NCBI GenBank assembly: GCA_951812755.1
Contig: OX638329.1
Coordinates: forward strand, 4,782,522 to 4,846,521
DNA from: an uncultured Latescibacterota bacterium
GTDB lineage: Bacteria; Latescibacterota; UBA2968
Direction: 5' to 3'
DNA length: 64,000 nt
Under the pieces are notes generated by a model. That model did not search any database and was not told where the DNA came from. It saw nothing but the letters and a program-made list of their open reading frames with translations. Both the position numbers and the translations under genes were made by a program. Positions 25,365 to 33,730 of the stretch are shown here, one piece after another (the first letter of the stretch is position 1; the number at the start of each line of letters is the position of its first letter).

Positions 25365-26405
25365 ATGGACAGACGCAAACGCTTCTTCTCGCCTTATGAA
25401 TCTGTTTTTGCGTGGATGCGGGCGACAAAGTCCGAGCTGGCATTTGATGGACAGACTGTAGATGATTGGCGTCTGTGGCGTCGAAAATTCCGCGCGCGAT
25501 TGATAAAAAATCTGGGACCAATGCCCGAACGCGTGCCACTTCGGGCAGAAGTGCTTCGTCGGGACGATATGGGGGATTACGTGCGAGAAAAGATTGCCTT
25601 TGATACAGAGCAATTTGCCAGTGTACCCGCATTTGTACTGGTGCCAAAGGGACTGAAGCGCGGCGAAAAGCGTCCCGGGATTTTAGCGGCACACGGCCAT
25701 GGGATAGGCAAAAATCCACTCGTGGGTTTGGACGCAGATGAAAAGCCGCACGAGGATTATCAGAAGCAGTTGGGTGTCCAACTCGTGCAGCGGGGCTATG
25801 TGGTCATCGCGCTGGATTGGCGCGGGTTTGGCGAGCGGATGAGTCCCGAGGATTGGGTGCGTCAAACCCGCGATAAGTGCAACGTAAATTACATGGCAGA
25901 AGGATATCGCGGGTATCACTTTTTGGCATTGCAAATCTGGGATGGGTTTCGCACACTGGATTACTTACAGGCGCGCCGAGAAGTAGATGAGAAGCGGATC
26001 GGCTGTTTGGGCGTGTCATTTGGCGGCACAATGACGACCTATTTGGCGGCTCTGGATCAGCGGATCAAATGCGCGTGTATCAGCGGGTATCTCAGCACAT
26101 TGCGAGAAGGTGCAATGCCCGGAAGAGCAAATTTTTGCGGTGCACAATATATGCCTGGATTGATGGCGATCGGCGATATTCCCGATGTTGCGGGTTTGAT
26201 CGCGCCTCGATCTCTGGTTGTGGAGATGGGCGAACGAGATCCTGGCTTTCAAATCGCAGATGCTGAACGGGCATTTCACCATCTATCAAAAATTTATCGC
26301 GCCGCAGATGCACGCGATAAATTGGTTAAAGACCGATTCGATGGGGTCCACGAATTTAGTGGCCGCCAGTGTTTGGATATATTTGATAAATATTTGATGG
26401 GATAA
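25365..26405 (+). CDS. Alpha/beta hydrolase (acetyl-xylan-esterase / dienelactone-hydrolase type)
   Basis: A 346-residue hydrolase. The nucleophile elbow GVSFGGT puts Ser at 218; the acid is likely in GERDPGF near 290 and the His in GVHEFSG near 330. HGHGIGKNP forms the oxyanion region, and VVIALDWRGFGER is the typical strand-loop of this family (Abhydrolase_7-like). There is no signal peptide, so it acts in the cytoplasm. The start is ATG 25365 with AAGGAAGAG upstream; it is 15 bases from the transporter gene. Ester substrate unknown. Confidence 0.88.
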   Translation: MDRRKRFFSPYESVFAWMRATKSELAFDGQTVDDWRLWRRKFRARLIKNLGPMPERVPLRAEVLRRDDMGDYVREKIAFDTEQFASVPAFVLVPKGLKRGEKRPGILAAHGHGIGKNPLVGLDADEKPHEDYQKQLGVQLVQRGYVVIALDWRGFGERMSPEDWVRQTRDKCNVNYMAEGYRGYHFLALQIWDGFRTLDYLQARREVDEKRIGCLGVSFGGTMTTYLAALDQRIKCACISGYLSTLREGAMPGRANFCGAQYMPGLMAIGDIPDVAGLIAPRSLVVEMGERDPGFQIADAERAFHHLSKIYRAADARDKLVKDRFDGVHEFSGRQCLDIFDKYLMG

Positions 26406-26422
26406 GACAGCGGGAGATCTTT

Positions 26423-27574
26423 ATGCCCAGAGAGCCAGAAGCATCGTGGGAAAATGGGATTCGCAGCGTGCGCCGCGATGAAATGGGGCGTTTGTGTCAG
26501 CTACTCGACAACGTATTTTTCGAGGGGCTGTCAAATATGCAACCACACGCATTCAATGACGATAATATGCACAATTTGCGCGTGGTCGTGGAAAACGGCG
26601 AAGTAGTATCGCATATCGGCACAATTCGGCGGAACATATCCATTATGGGATGCACACTTCGCGTGGCGTCTTTGGGAGGGGTGGCAACTTACGATTCGCA
26701 TCGGGGCAAGGGCCATGCCACGGCACTCCTGCAAGATACCATGCGCCACTGCCGCAAAGATGGCGTGGATTATATCATGGTATCGGGCTATCGCAACATG
26801 TACCACCGATATGGATGTCGATATGTGGGACGAGACTGGTTGTTTCATATCGCGCGTGAGCAAGCGGGCGATTTTGACGACACATCCTGGACGATAACAC
26901 AGGCATCAAAGGCAGATATCGAAACGATTGGAGCCATCTACCGGCGCGAACCCGTGCGCTGGTTGCGCCCGCCTTCGGACATCGCCTTTGGTGTAGATGG
27001 ATGGGTGCAGAACCGCCCGGCAAAAACCTATATGATCCATCGAGGCGATCAACCCGTTGCTTTTGGGGTCATGCAGCAAGCGAGAGAGAGAGATGCAGGG
27101 CAAGTTTATTTGCTCGATTACGCAGGTGAGCGGTCCGCAATCGTCGGCGCATTGGGCAAGTTTATGAAAAATCAGCATTTGAATCAGCTATCATTGCACG
27201 CCAAGGGATTCGATACCGTATTGCACGGCCTGCTTGAGGCGCGCGGTTTAACAGGTGAGCCTGCCAATCTACCCGGCACGACGATGATCATTCATTTCGA
27301 ACAGTTGCTCGAAAAAATGCGTCCCTATTTTGCCGAGCGCGTCGGAGAACACGCCGCCCGTGGGCTGGTATTTCGAGAAGACGGTGACGAATACCACATC
27401 TATTACGGCGGCGACCGCGTAGTGGCCGAAAGCCGCGGTGCAGCGGCACAACTGATTTTTGGAACCCAGGAAGAAACTGAGAACGCGATGTTGGATGCCT
27501 GCGGACGTGCAGGTGAGGTCTTGCGCGCCTGCCTGCCGATTCCGGGGGTTTGGTACGGGGTGAATCATCTTTGA
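26423..27574 (+). CDS. GNAT acetyltransferase, Eis-like
   Basis: A 383-residue protein with an N-terminal GNAT domain: SLGGVATYDSHRGKGHATAL (about 77-96) contains the acetyl-CoA-binding R/Q-x-x-G-x-G/A motif, and YMVSGYR and MYHRYGCRYVG complete the fold. The C-terminal 200 residues hold a second GNAT-like and a sterol-carrier-like region (HIYYGGDRVVAESRGAAAQL), the arrangement of Eis-type proteins (about 400 residues). These N-acetylate amines including aminoglycosides in some bacteria, but the natural substrate here is unknown. ATG 26423 lies 18 bases after the hydrolase stop. Confidence 0.85.
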   Translation: MPREPEASWENGIRSVRRDEMGRLCQLLDNVFFEGLSNMQPHAFNDDNMHNLRVVVENGEVVSHIGTIRRNISIMGCTLRVASLGGVATYDSHRGKGHATALLQDTMRHCRKDGVDYIMVSGYRNMYHRYGCRYVGRDWLFHIAREQAGDFDDTSWTITQASKADIETIGAIYRREPVRWLRPPSDIAFGVDGWVQNRPAKTYMIHRGDQPVAFGVMQQARERDAGQVYLLDYAGERSAIVGALGKFMKNQHLNQLSLHAKGFDTVLHGLLEARGLTGEPANLPGTTMIIHFEQLLEKMRPYFAERVGEHAARGLVFREDGDEYHIYYGGDRVVAESRGAAAQLIFGTQEETENAMLDACGRAGEVLRACLPIPGVWYGVNHL

Positions 27575-27692
27575 GTGAGCCAGATAGCTAATCCGCATCT
27601 CAAACTCCATTTTATCTTGCTATCTTATATTGTGTGCCTTATAATTACGGGGTTTGCACATCGGATGTTCACAAATTTGTAAGGATCTTTTT

Positions 27693-28106
27693 ATGACAAC
27701 TCCAGATGGTGATTCCACAGACATACTTTATGAACAAGTCCTCGATTATGCGCGTCGTGAAATTGAAGACGCACTGGCTATGATGGACGAATTGCGCCAA
27801 TCGATTCGTCAGATAGAAGCCCGGGTCGAAGCCGCCAAATCGATTTATAACGCCGTTACCGCGAGATTGAATCTGGAAGATGAACTCGCCGAGGAAATAC
27901 AACTGGGAACCCTATCCAATCTACCGCCTGTTGAACCACCCAAAGTAGAGTCAGAACCGCCGCCACCATCTGAGCCTCCCGAACCGGCAGAACCCGTGGC
28001 AGACGATGAGGCAGAATCTCCATCCGAACAAGAGGATACGCCAGTGCTCTCTGAGGCTGAGAGCGCGCTTATCAGTGAGCATCTGCGATCAAAACGCAAA
28101 GGATAA
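27693..28106 (+). CDS. Small acidic coiled-coil protein, function unknown
   Basis: A 137-residue protein. Residues about 15-65 are a helical, probably coiled-coil region (EIEDALAMMDELRQSIRQIE), followed by a Pro/Glu-rich linker (EPPPPSEPPEPAEPVADDEA) and a short charged C-terminus. I start at ATG 27693 with AAGGA 8 bases upstream; the frame continues 13 codons further up without a better signal. No known family. A terminator follows at 28133-28177, so it probably ends its transcript. Confidence 0.75.
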   Translation: MTTPDGDSTDILYEQVLDYARREIEDALAMMDELRQSIRQIEARVEAAKSIYNAVTARLNLEDELAEEIQLGTLSNLPPVEPPKVESEPPPPSEPPEPAEPVADDEAESPSEQEDTPVLSEAESALISEHLRSKRKG

Positions 28107-28132
28107 GTACCCATATACCTATCATTTTAACA

Positions 28133-28177
28133 GAACAGGGCTTCGCATCTTGCAGAAATCCCTGTTCTTTGTATTTT
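28133..28177 (+). terminator. Intrinsic terminator after the coiled-coil gene
   Basis: GAACAGGG (28133-28140) pairs with CCCTGTTC (28160-28167) with a 19-base loop, followed by TTTGTATTTT. Confidence 0.7.
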
Positions 28178-28225
28178 AGGGGATGGCTATTAGAAAATGC
28201 AAACACGCCAATCGAAGGAATTTTT

Positions 28226-29668
28226 ATGAGCATGTGTGACAAGGAGAAATCCGTTGACGAGATGGACGCCCGGGAACGGGCACGATATATTGACGACCTG
28301 ACGCCCAGGGGTGGTTTATATACCGAAGTACAGCGCGAAGTACATCCGCAGTCGAACAGTTCGTGGCGCGTATCGCCCGACCCGTGGTGGCTGCCGCCCC
28401 CGGTCCTATCACACCTTGAGGCATTGGGACAACATCTCTATCAGTTTTACAAAGCACTGAATCTATTGTATTCGCAAAGTATAAGAGGTATTCAACCCAC
28501 ATGGGTCGCGCGGTATCTGGACCAGGGCAAATCGGAAGAAGTGATTAAATTTGGGCAAATGAGCAGATTCAAAAGCCAGGTGCCCCTCGTGATTCGGCCC
28601 GATGTGATACCCACGCGGGCGGGAATGATCGCGACAGAATTGGATTCCGTACCCGGTGGAATTGGATTTACGGCAAGCCTAGCCGAGCGATATGCCAAAC
28701 TCGGCGATCAAATTGTAGGTGGTGCAACCGGGATGGTAACAGGATTTGCACAGATGATCCGCGGCGTTGCCGGCACAGATGCGCCGGTTTTGGGCGTGGT
28801 GATCTCGGAAGAAGCATCGGCTTATCGTCCCGAAATGGCGTACCTGGGCGAACGGTTGAATGCCGCAGGTCTGGAAACGTATGTCATTGGACCCGAAGAA
28901 CTGTCTTTTGTCGAAGATGGACTATTTGTCAATGGAGTACAAGGTCACCGACGCATAGACGTGATATACAGATTTTTTGAATTATTCGATTTGCGGAACC
29001 TGCCCCAAATTGATCTAATTTTATATGCGGTACGCAAAGGCCTCGTCAAGCTCACGCCCCCCTTAAAAGCGTATCACGAAGAAAAGATGATGATGGCACT
29101 ATTCCACCATCCCCTGCTATCAAATTTCTGGCATCAACACCTGGGCAAAAAATCCGTGGCCTTTTTGCAGCAAACCTTTCCCAAAACGTGGATCTTAGAC
29201 CCCGCGCCATTGCCTCCCCATGGCGTTATTGCGGGATTGGAAATCGCCGGTCAATCCTTTTCCGATTGGCATGCGCTGGGGCACCTGGGGCAAAAACACC
29301 GACAACTGGTCATCAAACCCTCGGGATATTCTGAAATGGCCTGGGGCAGTCGCGGCGTGGCCATTGGGCACGACATGGCCGAACGTGATTGGCAAGGCGT
29401 GATCGACGAATCACTACGCGCTTTTGAGCAAACGCCCCATATCATGCAAGAATTTCACAACGGCGCGACTTTTTCCGTGTCGTACTATAATTACGAAACC
29501 GATCAAATCGAAACATTCAGAGGTCGGGTGCGATTGCAGCCCTATTATTTTGTCATTAAAGACAAAGCAGTACTTTCGGGTTTACAGGCGACGGTCTGTC
29601 CCGCAGACAAAAAAATATTGCACGGAATGGTCGATGCAGTGGTGGTACCTGGCGCGATCAAAAAGTGA
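28226..29668 (+). CDS. ATP-grasp-like protein of unknown function
   Basis: A 480-residue cytoplasmic protein starting at ATG 28226 behind AAGGAA. Seen: IRPDVIPTRAGMIATELDSV and PGGIGFT near 145-170, YRFFELFDLRNL near 250, and a glycine-rich LVIKPSGYSEMAWGSRG segment near 370, followed by EQTPHIMQEFH. A lysine before a Gly-rich loop and an acidic partner further on are the marks of ATP-grasp or circularly permuted ATP-grasp ligases, but the match is loose. ATP-grasp enzymes join a carboxylate to an amine or thiol. The sulfur-transferase LarE follows after 15 bases, so a joint role is possible. Substrates unknown. Confidence 0.65.
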   Translation: MSMCDKEKSVDEMDARERARYIDDLTPRGGLYTEVQREVHPQSNSSWRVSPDPWWLPPPVLSHLEALGQHLYQFYKALNLLYSQSIRGIQPTWVARYLDQGKSEEVIKFGQMSRFKSQVPLVIRPDVIPTRAGMIATELDSVPGGIGFTASLAERYAKLGDQIVGGATGMVTGFAQMIRGVAGTDAPVLGVVISEEASAYRPEMAYLGERLNAAGLETYVIGPEELSFVEDGLFVNGVQGHRRIDVIYRFFELFDLRNLPQIDLILYAVRKGLVKLTPPLKAYHEEKMMMALFHHPLLSNFWHQHLGKKSVAFLQQTFPKTWILDPAPLPPHGVIAGLEIAGQSFSDWHALGHLGQKHRQLVIKPSGYSEMAWGSRGVAIGHDMAERDWQGVIDESLRAFEQTPHIMQEFHNGATFSVSYYNYETDQIETFRGRVRLQPYYFVIKDKAVLSGLQATVCPADKKILHGMVDAVVVPGAIKK

Positions 29669-29683
29669 GCGAGGGTAAAAAAC

Positions 29684-30514
29684 ATGACACTTGATGAAAA
29701 ACTCACACGACTGAATGCTTTGCTCAAAGAAATGGGCAGTGTGGTCGTGGCATTTTCGGGCGGAGTTGACAGCGCGTTTTTGGCCGCAGCGGCTCATCGG
29801 GTTCTGGGGAATCACGCGCTGGCAGTAACTGCGGTCTCCGCGAGTTATGCATCTGGCGAACTCGAAAAAGCGCAAGTACTGGCCGATCAAATTGGCATTC
29901 AACTCGACATCGTCTATACCCGGGAGATGGAAAATCCCGATTACGTAAAAAACGATCCCAATCGGTGTTTTCACTGCAAAAGTGCGTTGGCCGACAAGCT
30001 GGACGAGGTAATCAAACACTATGCAGGACGGTTTGAGTATTTACTTTACGGCGCGATAGCCGATGATGTTGGCGACTATCGTCCAGGTATGGCTGCCGCC
30101 GAATCCCGCGGTATTCGCGCACCGATGGTCGAATTGGGATTCACCAAAGACGAAGTCAGAGCATTGTCAAAGCAATGGCACCTACCCACATGGGACATGC
30201 CAGCATCGGCGTGTTTGTCTTCTCGAATACCCTATGGCACAGCCGTCACAGAGGAAGCATTGCATAAAATTGATCGCGCTGAACAATTTTTGAAAGCGCG
30301 TGGATTTGAGCAAGTGCGCGTTCGGCATCACGAAGACATTGCCCGAATAGAAGTTCCACCTCAGGATCTGGCGCGGTTTTTTCAAGATGGTACAAACGAG
30401 GCAGTGGCTCAGGCACTCAAAAATATCGGGTATCGCTATGTCACCCTCGATCTTCAGGGGTATCGCACGGGCAGCTTGAATGAAGTGTTAATAAAAATAG
30501 AGACGAAGGGCTAA
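29684..30514 (+). CDS. larE: LarE-type ATP-dependent sulfur transferase
   Basis: A 276-residue PP-loop enzyme with SGGVDS (25-30) for AMP transfer. LarE sulfurates the nicotinate precursor of the nickel-pincer cofactor of lactate racemase. The motif ACLSSRIPYG places Cys177 at the position of the sacrificial cysteine (Cys176) of the Lactobacillus enzyme. A CxxC in NRCFHC (Cys95, Cys98) adds two further cysteines; homologues with three such cysteines have been reported to use an iron-sulfur cluster as sulfur donor, which could apply here. No larB, larC or lactate racemase gene is in the window. The start ATG 29684 is preceded by GAGGG. Confidence 0.9.
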   Translation: MTLDEKLTRLNALLKEMGSVVVAFSGGVDSAFLAAAAHRVLGNHALAVTAVSASYASGELEKAQVLADQIGIQLDIVYTREMENPDYVKNDPNRCFHCKSALADKLDEVIKHYAGRFEYLLYGAIADDVGDYRPGMAAAESRGIRAPMVELGFTKDEVRALSKQWHLPTWDMPASACLSSRIPYGTAVTEEALHKIDRAEQFLKARGFEQVRVRHHEDIARIEVPPQDLARFFQDGTNEAVAQALKNIGYRYVTLDLQGYRTGSLNEVLIKIETKG

Positions 30515-30524
30515 ACTGATAAAT

Positions 30525-31061
30525 ATGGCCTTACTCGAGATAAAAAAATTCGGTTGTCCAACGCTGCGAAAAAAAGCAACGCCCGTTCAAGATGTAACCG
30601 ATGAAGTGCGGCAACTTGTTGCGGACATGTTCGAAACAATGTATGAGGCAGAAGGCGTTGGCCTTGCAGCGCAGCAGGTGGGCTTTACAGAGCGACTTCT
30701 GGTGCTGGATGTGCGCCCGCGCGATCCCATGTCGGAACCTCTGGCATTTATCAATCCGGAAATTTTATGGACAGAGGGTGAATGTGTTGGCGAAGAAGGT
30801 TGTTTGAGCCTGCCGGAAATTGTTGGAGATGTCAAACGCCCGGCACAGGTGCAGGTGCGCGCGCTCAATGAGAATGGTAGTGTATTTGAGATGACACTGG
30901 ATGGTATTGCCGCCAAAGCACTTCAGCACGAAATTGATCACCTGAATGGCGTGCTCATCATCGAACATTTCAATGCGATCAAGCGCAATTTGTTGCGCGG
31001 TCAACTGCGCAAATTACAGCGCGAAGGCAAAAAACAGGCACCGGGATTGACATACGTATAG
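30525..31061 (+). CDS. def: Peptide deformylase
   Basis: Removes the N-formyl group from new proteins. The 178-residue protein carries all three motifs: GVGLAAQ (44-50), EGCLS with metal ligand Cys93, and QHEIDHL with His135 and His139. Length and order fit class I bacterial deformylases. It begins 10 bases after larE. Formyltransferase (fmt), often adjacent, is absent here. Confidence 0.97.
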   Translation: MALLEIKKFGCPTLRKKATPVQDVTDEVRQLVADMFETMYEAEGVGLAAQQVGFTERLLVLDVRPRDPMSEPLAFINPEILWTEGECVGEEGCLSLPEIVGDVKRPAQVQVRALNENGSVFEMTLDGIAAKALQHEIDHLNGVLIIEHFNAIKRNLLRGQLRKLQREGKKQAPGLTYV

Positions 31062-31081
31062 CCCAGACCACTGACTTTCCT

Positions 31082-31915
31082 ATGGCATCTTATATTGATT
31101 TGCACCTGCATTCGACACAATCGGATGGCTCTTTCTCTCCAACACAGGTTGTTCAGCGAGCAGCCAAATTGGGACTATCAGCCATCAGTCTGACGGATCA
31201 CGATTCGGTTGCCGGCGTGCAAGAGGCTCAGAATATCGGTCGGGATATCGGTGTAGAAGTAATTCCCGGCACCGAGTTGAGTGCGCAGGAAGCCGGCATA
31301 GACATCCATATTTTGGGCTATTTTATTGACCCTGCAAATTCGGATTTGCTGGCGTATCTGCAGAAATTTCAAGATGCGCGGCGCAATCGCGCTGAAAAAA
31401 TAGTGGCCCGACTCAATCGCCTGGGGGTGCGAATCACGATGGCACATGTGTTACACAAAGCGGGCGATGCTGCTATCGGACGCCCCCATGTAGCAGATGT
31501 GTTGGTCGAAGAGGGATTTGTCTTTTCACACGATCACGCATTCCAAAAATATCTGGGATATGGCAAACCCGCGTATCAACCCAAATTTATATTGACGCCG
31601 CGCGAAGCGGTAGAAATCATTCACGCGGCTGGTGGGCTGGCTAGTCTGGCACATCCCGTTTTGTACCGCCGCGACGCTCTGATACCCGACCTAATCAAAC
31701 AGGGATTAGACGGTATAGAAGTGATGCATGTCAAACACGACCACTCGGATATGCGTCGCTATTCAGATATGGCAAAACACTATGGCTTGCTCACAACGGG
31801 CGGATCAGATTGCCACGGCGATGGTCGAGGTCAAGCTGTAATGGGAACTGTTCAGGTTCCTTCGACGTTTTTGGATGCGATGAAAAAAAGTGCAGGAGCC
31901 CATCCATTGTTGTAG
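31082..31915 (+). CDS. PHP-domain phosphoesterase (3',5'-nucleoside bisphosphate phosphatase-like)
   Basis: A 277-residue PHP protein with metal ligands in DLHLHSTQSDGS (6-17), LTDHDSVAG, PGTELSA, GRPHVADVL, SLAHPV and GSDCHGDG near the C-terminus. This is the RNase AM/YciV (formerly TrpH) type, which hydrolyses pAp and trims 5' ends of rRNA. The length (about 280) fits. ATG 31082 follows def by 20 bases without a strong SD. Confidence 0.88.
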   Translation: MASYIDLHLHSTQSDGSFSPTQVVQRAAKLGLSAISLTDHDSVAGVQEAQNIGRDIGVEVIPGTELSAQEAGIDIHILGYFIDPANSDLLAYLQKFQDARRNRAEKIVARLNRLGVRITMAHVLHKAGDAAIGRPHVADVLVEEGFVFSHDHAFQKYLGYGKPAYQPKFILTPREAVEIIHAAGGLASLAHPVLYRRDALIPDLIKQGLDGIEVMHVKHDHSDMRRYSDMAKHYGLLTTGGSDCHGDGRGQAVMGTVQVPSTFLDAMKKSAGAHPLL

Positions 31916-31941
31916 AAGTTCACTCCTCAATATTTTCCGAT

Positions 31942-32925
31942 ATGAATGACATTCCATTCCTGGACAGAAACCGGGCAGATCAGTATTTTCTAAATACCCT
32001 CGAAGTACTTAAAGCCGAAAACCGCAATCCATCGGTAGTTATGGAGGTATTTCCCAATGCCGATGGCCTCTTGTGCGGCATCCGCGAGGTCCTGGATATT
32101 TTGCGTCAGACATTCCCCAAAGATGCAGAAATTTGGTCTCTGGATGAAGGATCACCAATGGCGCGCAAAGAAGTGGTATTGCGTCTTCACGCAGATTATT
32201 GCGCTATCGGAATTTTTGAAACGGCATTGCTGGGCACGCTCGCGCATGGCAGCGGCTGGGCCTCTGCGGCGCGCGCCTGTGTGGAAGCTGCGGGCGAGAT
32301 TCCCGTGATCAGTTTTGGCGCGCGGCACGTACATCCCGCCATATCAGACCGCATGGAATACGCCGCATTGATCGGGGGATGTGCTGGCTGTGCAACACCG
32401 GCAGGTGCTGCCCTATCCGATCAAAAAGCATCGGGCACCATGCCACACGCTTTGATGTTGATTTACGGCGATACAGTAGCCGCTGCTCGCGCTTTTGATA
32501 CCCACATGCCCGATTCCGTGCGGCGTGTTGTACTGGTAGATACATTTCGCGACGAAGCCGAAGAAAGCGTGCGCGTCGCGCGTGCAATGGCCGGGCGGTT
32601 GTGGGGCGTCCGCCTGGATACACCCTCGGAATTGGGTGGGGTCACACCCGATCTGGTCTGGCGCGTACGCAGAGCATTGGATAGTACGGGTTTTGACTTG
32701 GTGGGTATTTTTGTAAGTGGTGGGTTAACGCCCGATCGGATTTCAGAATTTGTGCGGTTGAAGTGTCCGATTGCCGGTTTTGGCGTGGGCAGTGCAATCA
32801 GTGGCGCATCGCCAATTGATTTTACGGCAGATATTAAGCAAATTGATGGCAAACCCATCGCCAAACGCGGTCGCAAAGTGGGTATTCAAGACAATCCAAG
32901 GCTAAAAAAAAGAAGTGGTAGTTAG
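31942..32925 (+). CDS. Nicotinate phosphoribosyltransferase-like protein
   Basis: A 327-residue protein of the NAPRTase/quinolinate phosphoribosyltransferase fold, which starts NAD salvage from nicotinate. Seen: VVMEVFPNADGLLCGIREVL, YCAIGIFETALLGTLAHGSG, FGARHVHP, the GGCAGCATPAGA substrate loop and GTMPHALMLIYGDT. These fit the short archaeal-type enzymes (330-390 residues). I use ATG 31942; the open frame extends upstream into the end of the PHP gene, but without family residues. No SD is evident before ATG 31942, so translation may be coupled. Confidence 0.85.
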   Translation: MNDIPFLDRNRADQYFLNTLEVLKAENRNPSVVMEVFPNADGLLCGIREVLDILRQTFPKDAEIWSLDEGSPMARKEVVLRLHADYCAIGIFETALLGTLAHGSGWASAARACVEAAGEIPVISFGARHVHPAISDRMEYAALIGGCAGCATPAGAALSDQKASGTMPHALMLIYGDTVAAARAFDTHMPDSVRRVVLVDTFRDEAEESVRVARAMAGRLWGVRLDTPSELGGVTPDLVWRVRRALDSTGFDLVGIFVSGGLTPDRISEFVRLKCPIAGFGVGSAISGASPIDFTADIKQIDGKPIAKRGRKVGIQDNPRLKKRSGS

Positions 32926-32957
32926 TGTTAGTGGTGTCCATCTATGTGGAGTGAAAA

Positions 32958-33203
32958 TTGAATATCAAAGTACTCTTTTTTGCATCTTGTCGCGATCTGA
33001 TTGGCTCCAGTGAGCGGGAAATGACACTACCAGATGGCGCAACAGTAACGGATTTGATATCAAGGCTCGCATCGGAACAGGCGCGATTTACAGACATGGC
33101 ACCGAGTTTGATGGTATCGATCAATCAGGCGTATGCGGAACGGGATGCGGAACTTCAGGATGGCGATGAGGTGGCATTTATCCCGCCTGTGAGTGGTGGA
33201 TAG
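32958..33203 (+). CDS. moaD: Molybdopterin synthase sulfur carrier subunit
   Basis: An 81-residue ubiquitin-like protein ending in the Gly-Gly tail (FIPPVSGG) on which MoeB/ThiF-type enzymes form a thiocarboxylate. N-terminal VLFFASCRDLIGSSE and DGDEVAFIPP are typical of MoaD. The start is probably TTG 32958 with GGAG 7 bases upstream. moaE follows directly, and together they form molybdopterin synthase. Confidence 0.93.
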   Translation: MNIKVLFFASCRDLIGSSEREMTLPDGATVTDLISRLASEQARFTDMAPSLMVSINQAYAERDAELQDGDEVAFIPPVSGG

Positions 33204-33237
33204 GGGGCCTACCCATCCGTCTTTAGGGGAAATTATT

Positions 33238-33681
33238 ATGGCTGCCGATGTGTATAAAATTCAGAACGAAGAGATAAAACCAGATGCATTGTACAATGCG
33301 GTACTGGCAGATTCGGACGGCGCTGTCACCACATTTGCGGGCGTGGTGCGAGACAATACAAAAGGGCGCGGAACCTCTTACCTGGTCTATGATGCGTATA
33401 GAGACATGGCTGAAAAGAAAATGCGTGAAATTGGAGATGAGGTAAAAGAGAAGTGGGAGGTGGATTGCGTGGGGATATTGCACCGCATAGGCCGGTTAGA
33501 AATTGGGGAAATCAGCGTGCTAATCGCGATTTCTTCTCCGCATCGCAAAGCGTCTCTGGAAGCGTGTCACTACGCGATTGATCGTTTAAAACAGACCGTG
33601 CCGATCTGGAAAAAAGAAGTGTGGACAGACGGGGGTGAAGCCTGGATCGAGGGTGATCCATCTGCCCTGGCTTCGCGCTAA
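33238..33681 (+). CDS. moaE: Molybdopterin synthase catalytic subunit
   Basis: A 147-residue protein that transfers two sulfurs to precursor Z (cPMP) to make molybdopterin. Seen: TTFAGVVRDNTKG, LVYDAYRDMAEKKM, GILHRIGRLEIGE, SPHRKASLEACHYAIDRLK and VPIWKKEVW, the MoaE core including the catalytic lysine region. I use ATG 33238, which has AGGGGA 8 bases upstream, rather than the upstream GTG in the moaD end. A strong terminator follows at 33697. Confidence 0.95.
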   Translation: MAADVYKIQNEEIKPDALYNAVLADSDGAVTTFAGVVRDNTKGRGTSYLVYDAYRDMAEKKMREIGDEVKEKWEVDCVGILHRIGRLEIGEISVLIAISSPHRKASLEACHYAIDRLKQTVPIWKKEVWTDGGEAWIEGDPSALASR

Positions 33682-33696
33682 AAAACACAAACGCGA

Positions 33697-33730
33697 ACCG
33701 CAGGACATTTTAAGTCCTGCGGTTTTTTTT
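33697..33730 (+). terminator. Strong intrinsic terminator after moaE
   Basis: ACCGCAGGAC (33697-33706) and GTCCTGCGGT (33714-33723) form a 10-pair stem with a 7-base loop, followed by eight T. It lies between convergent genes; the minus strand has no T run. Confidence 0.93.
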
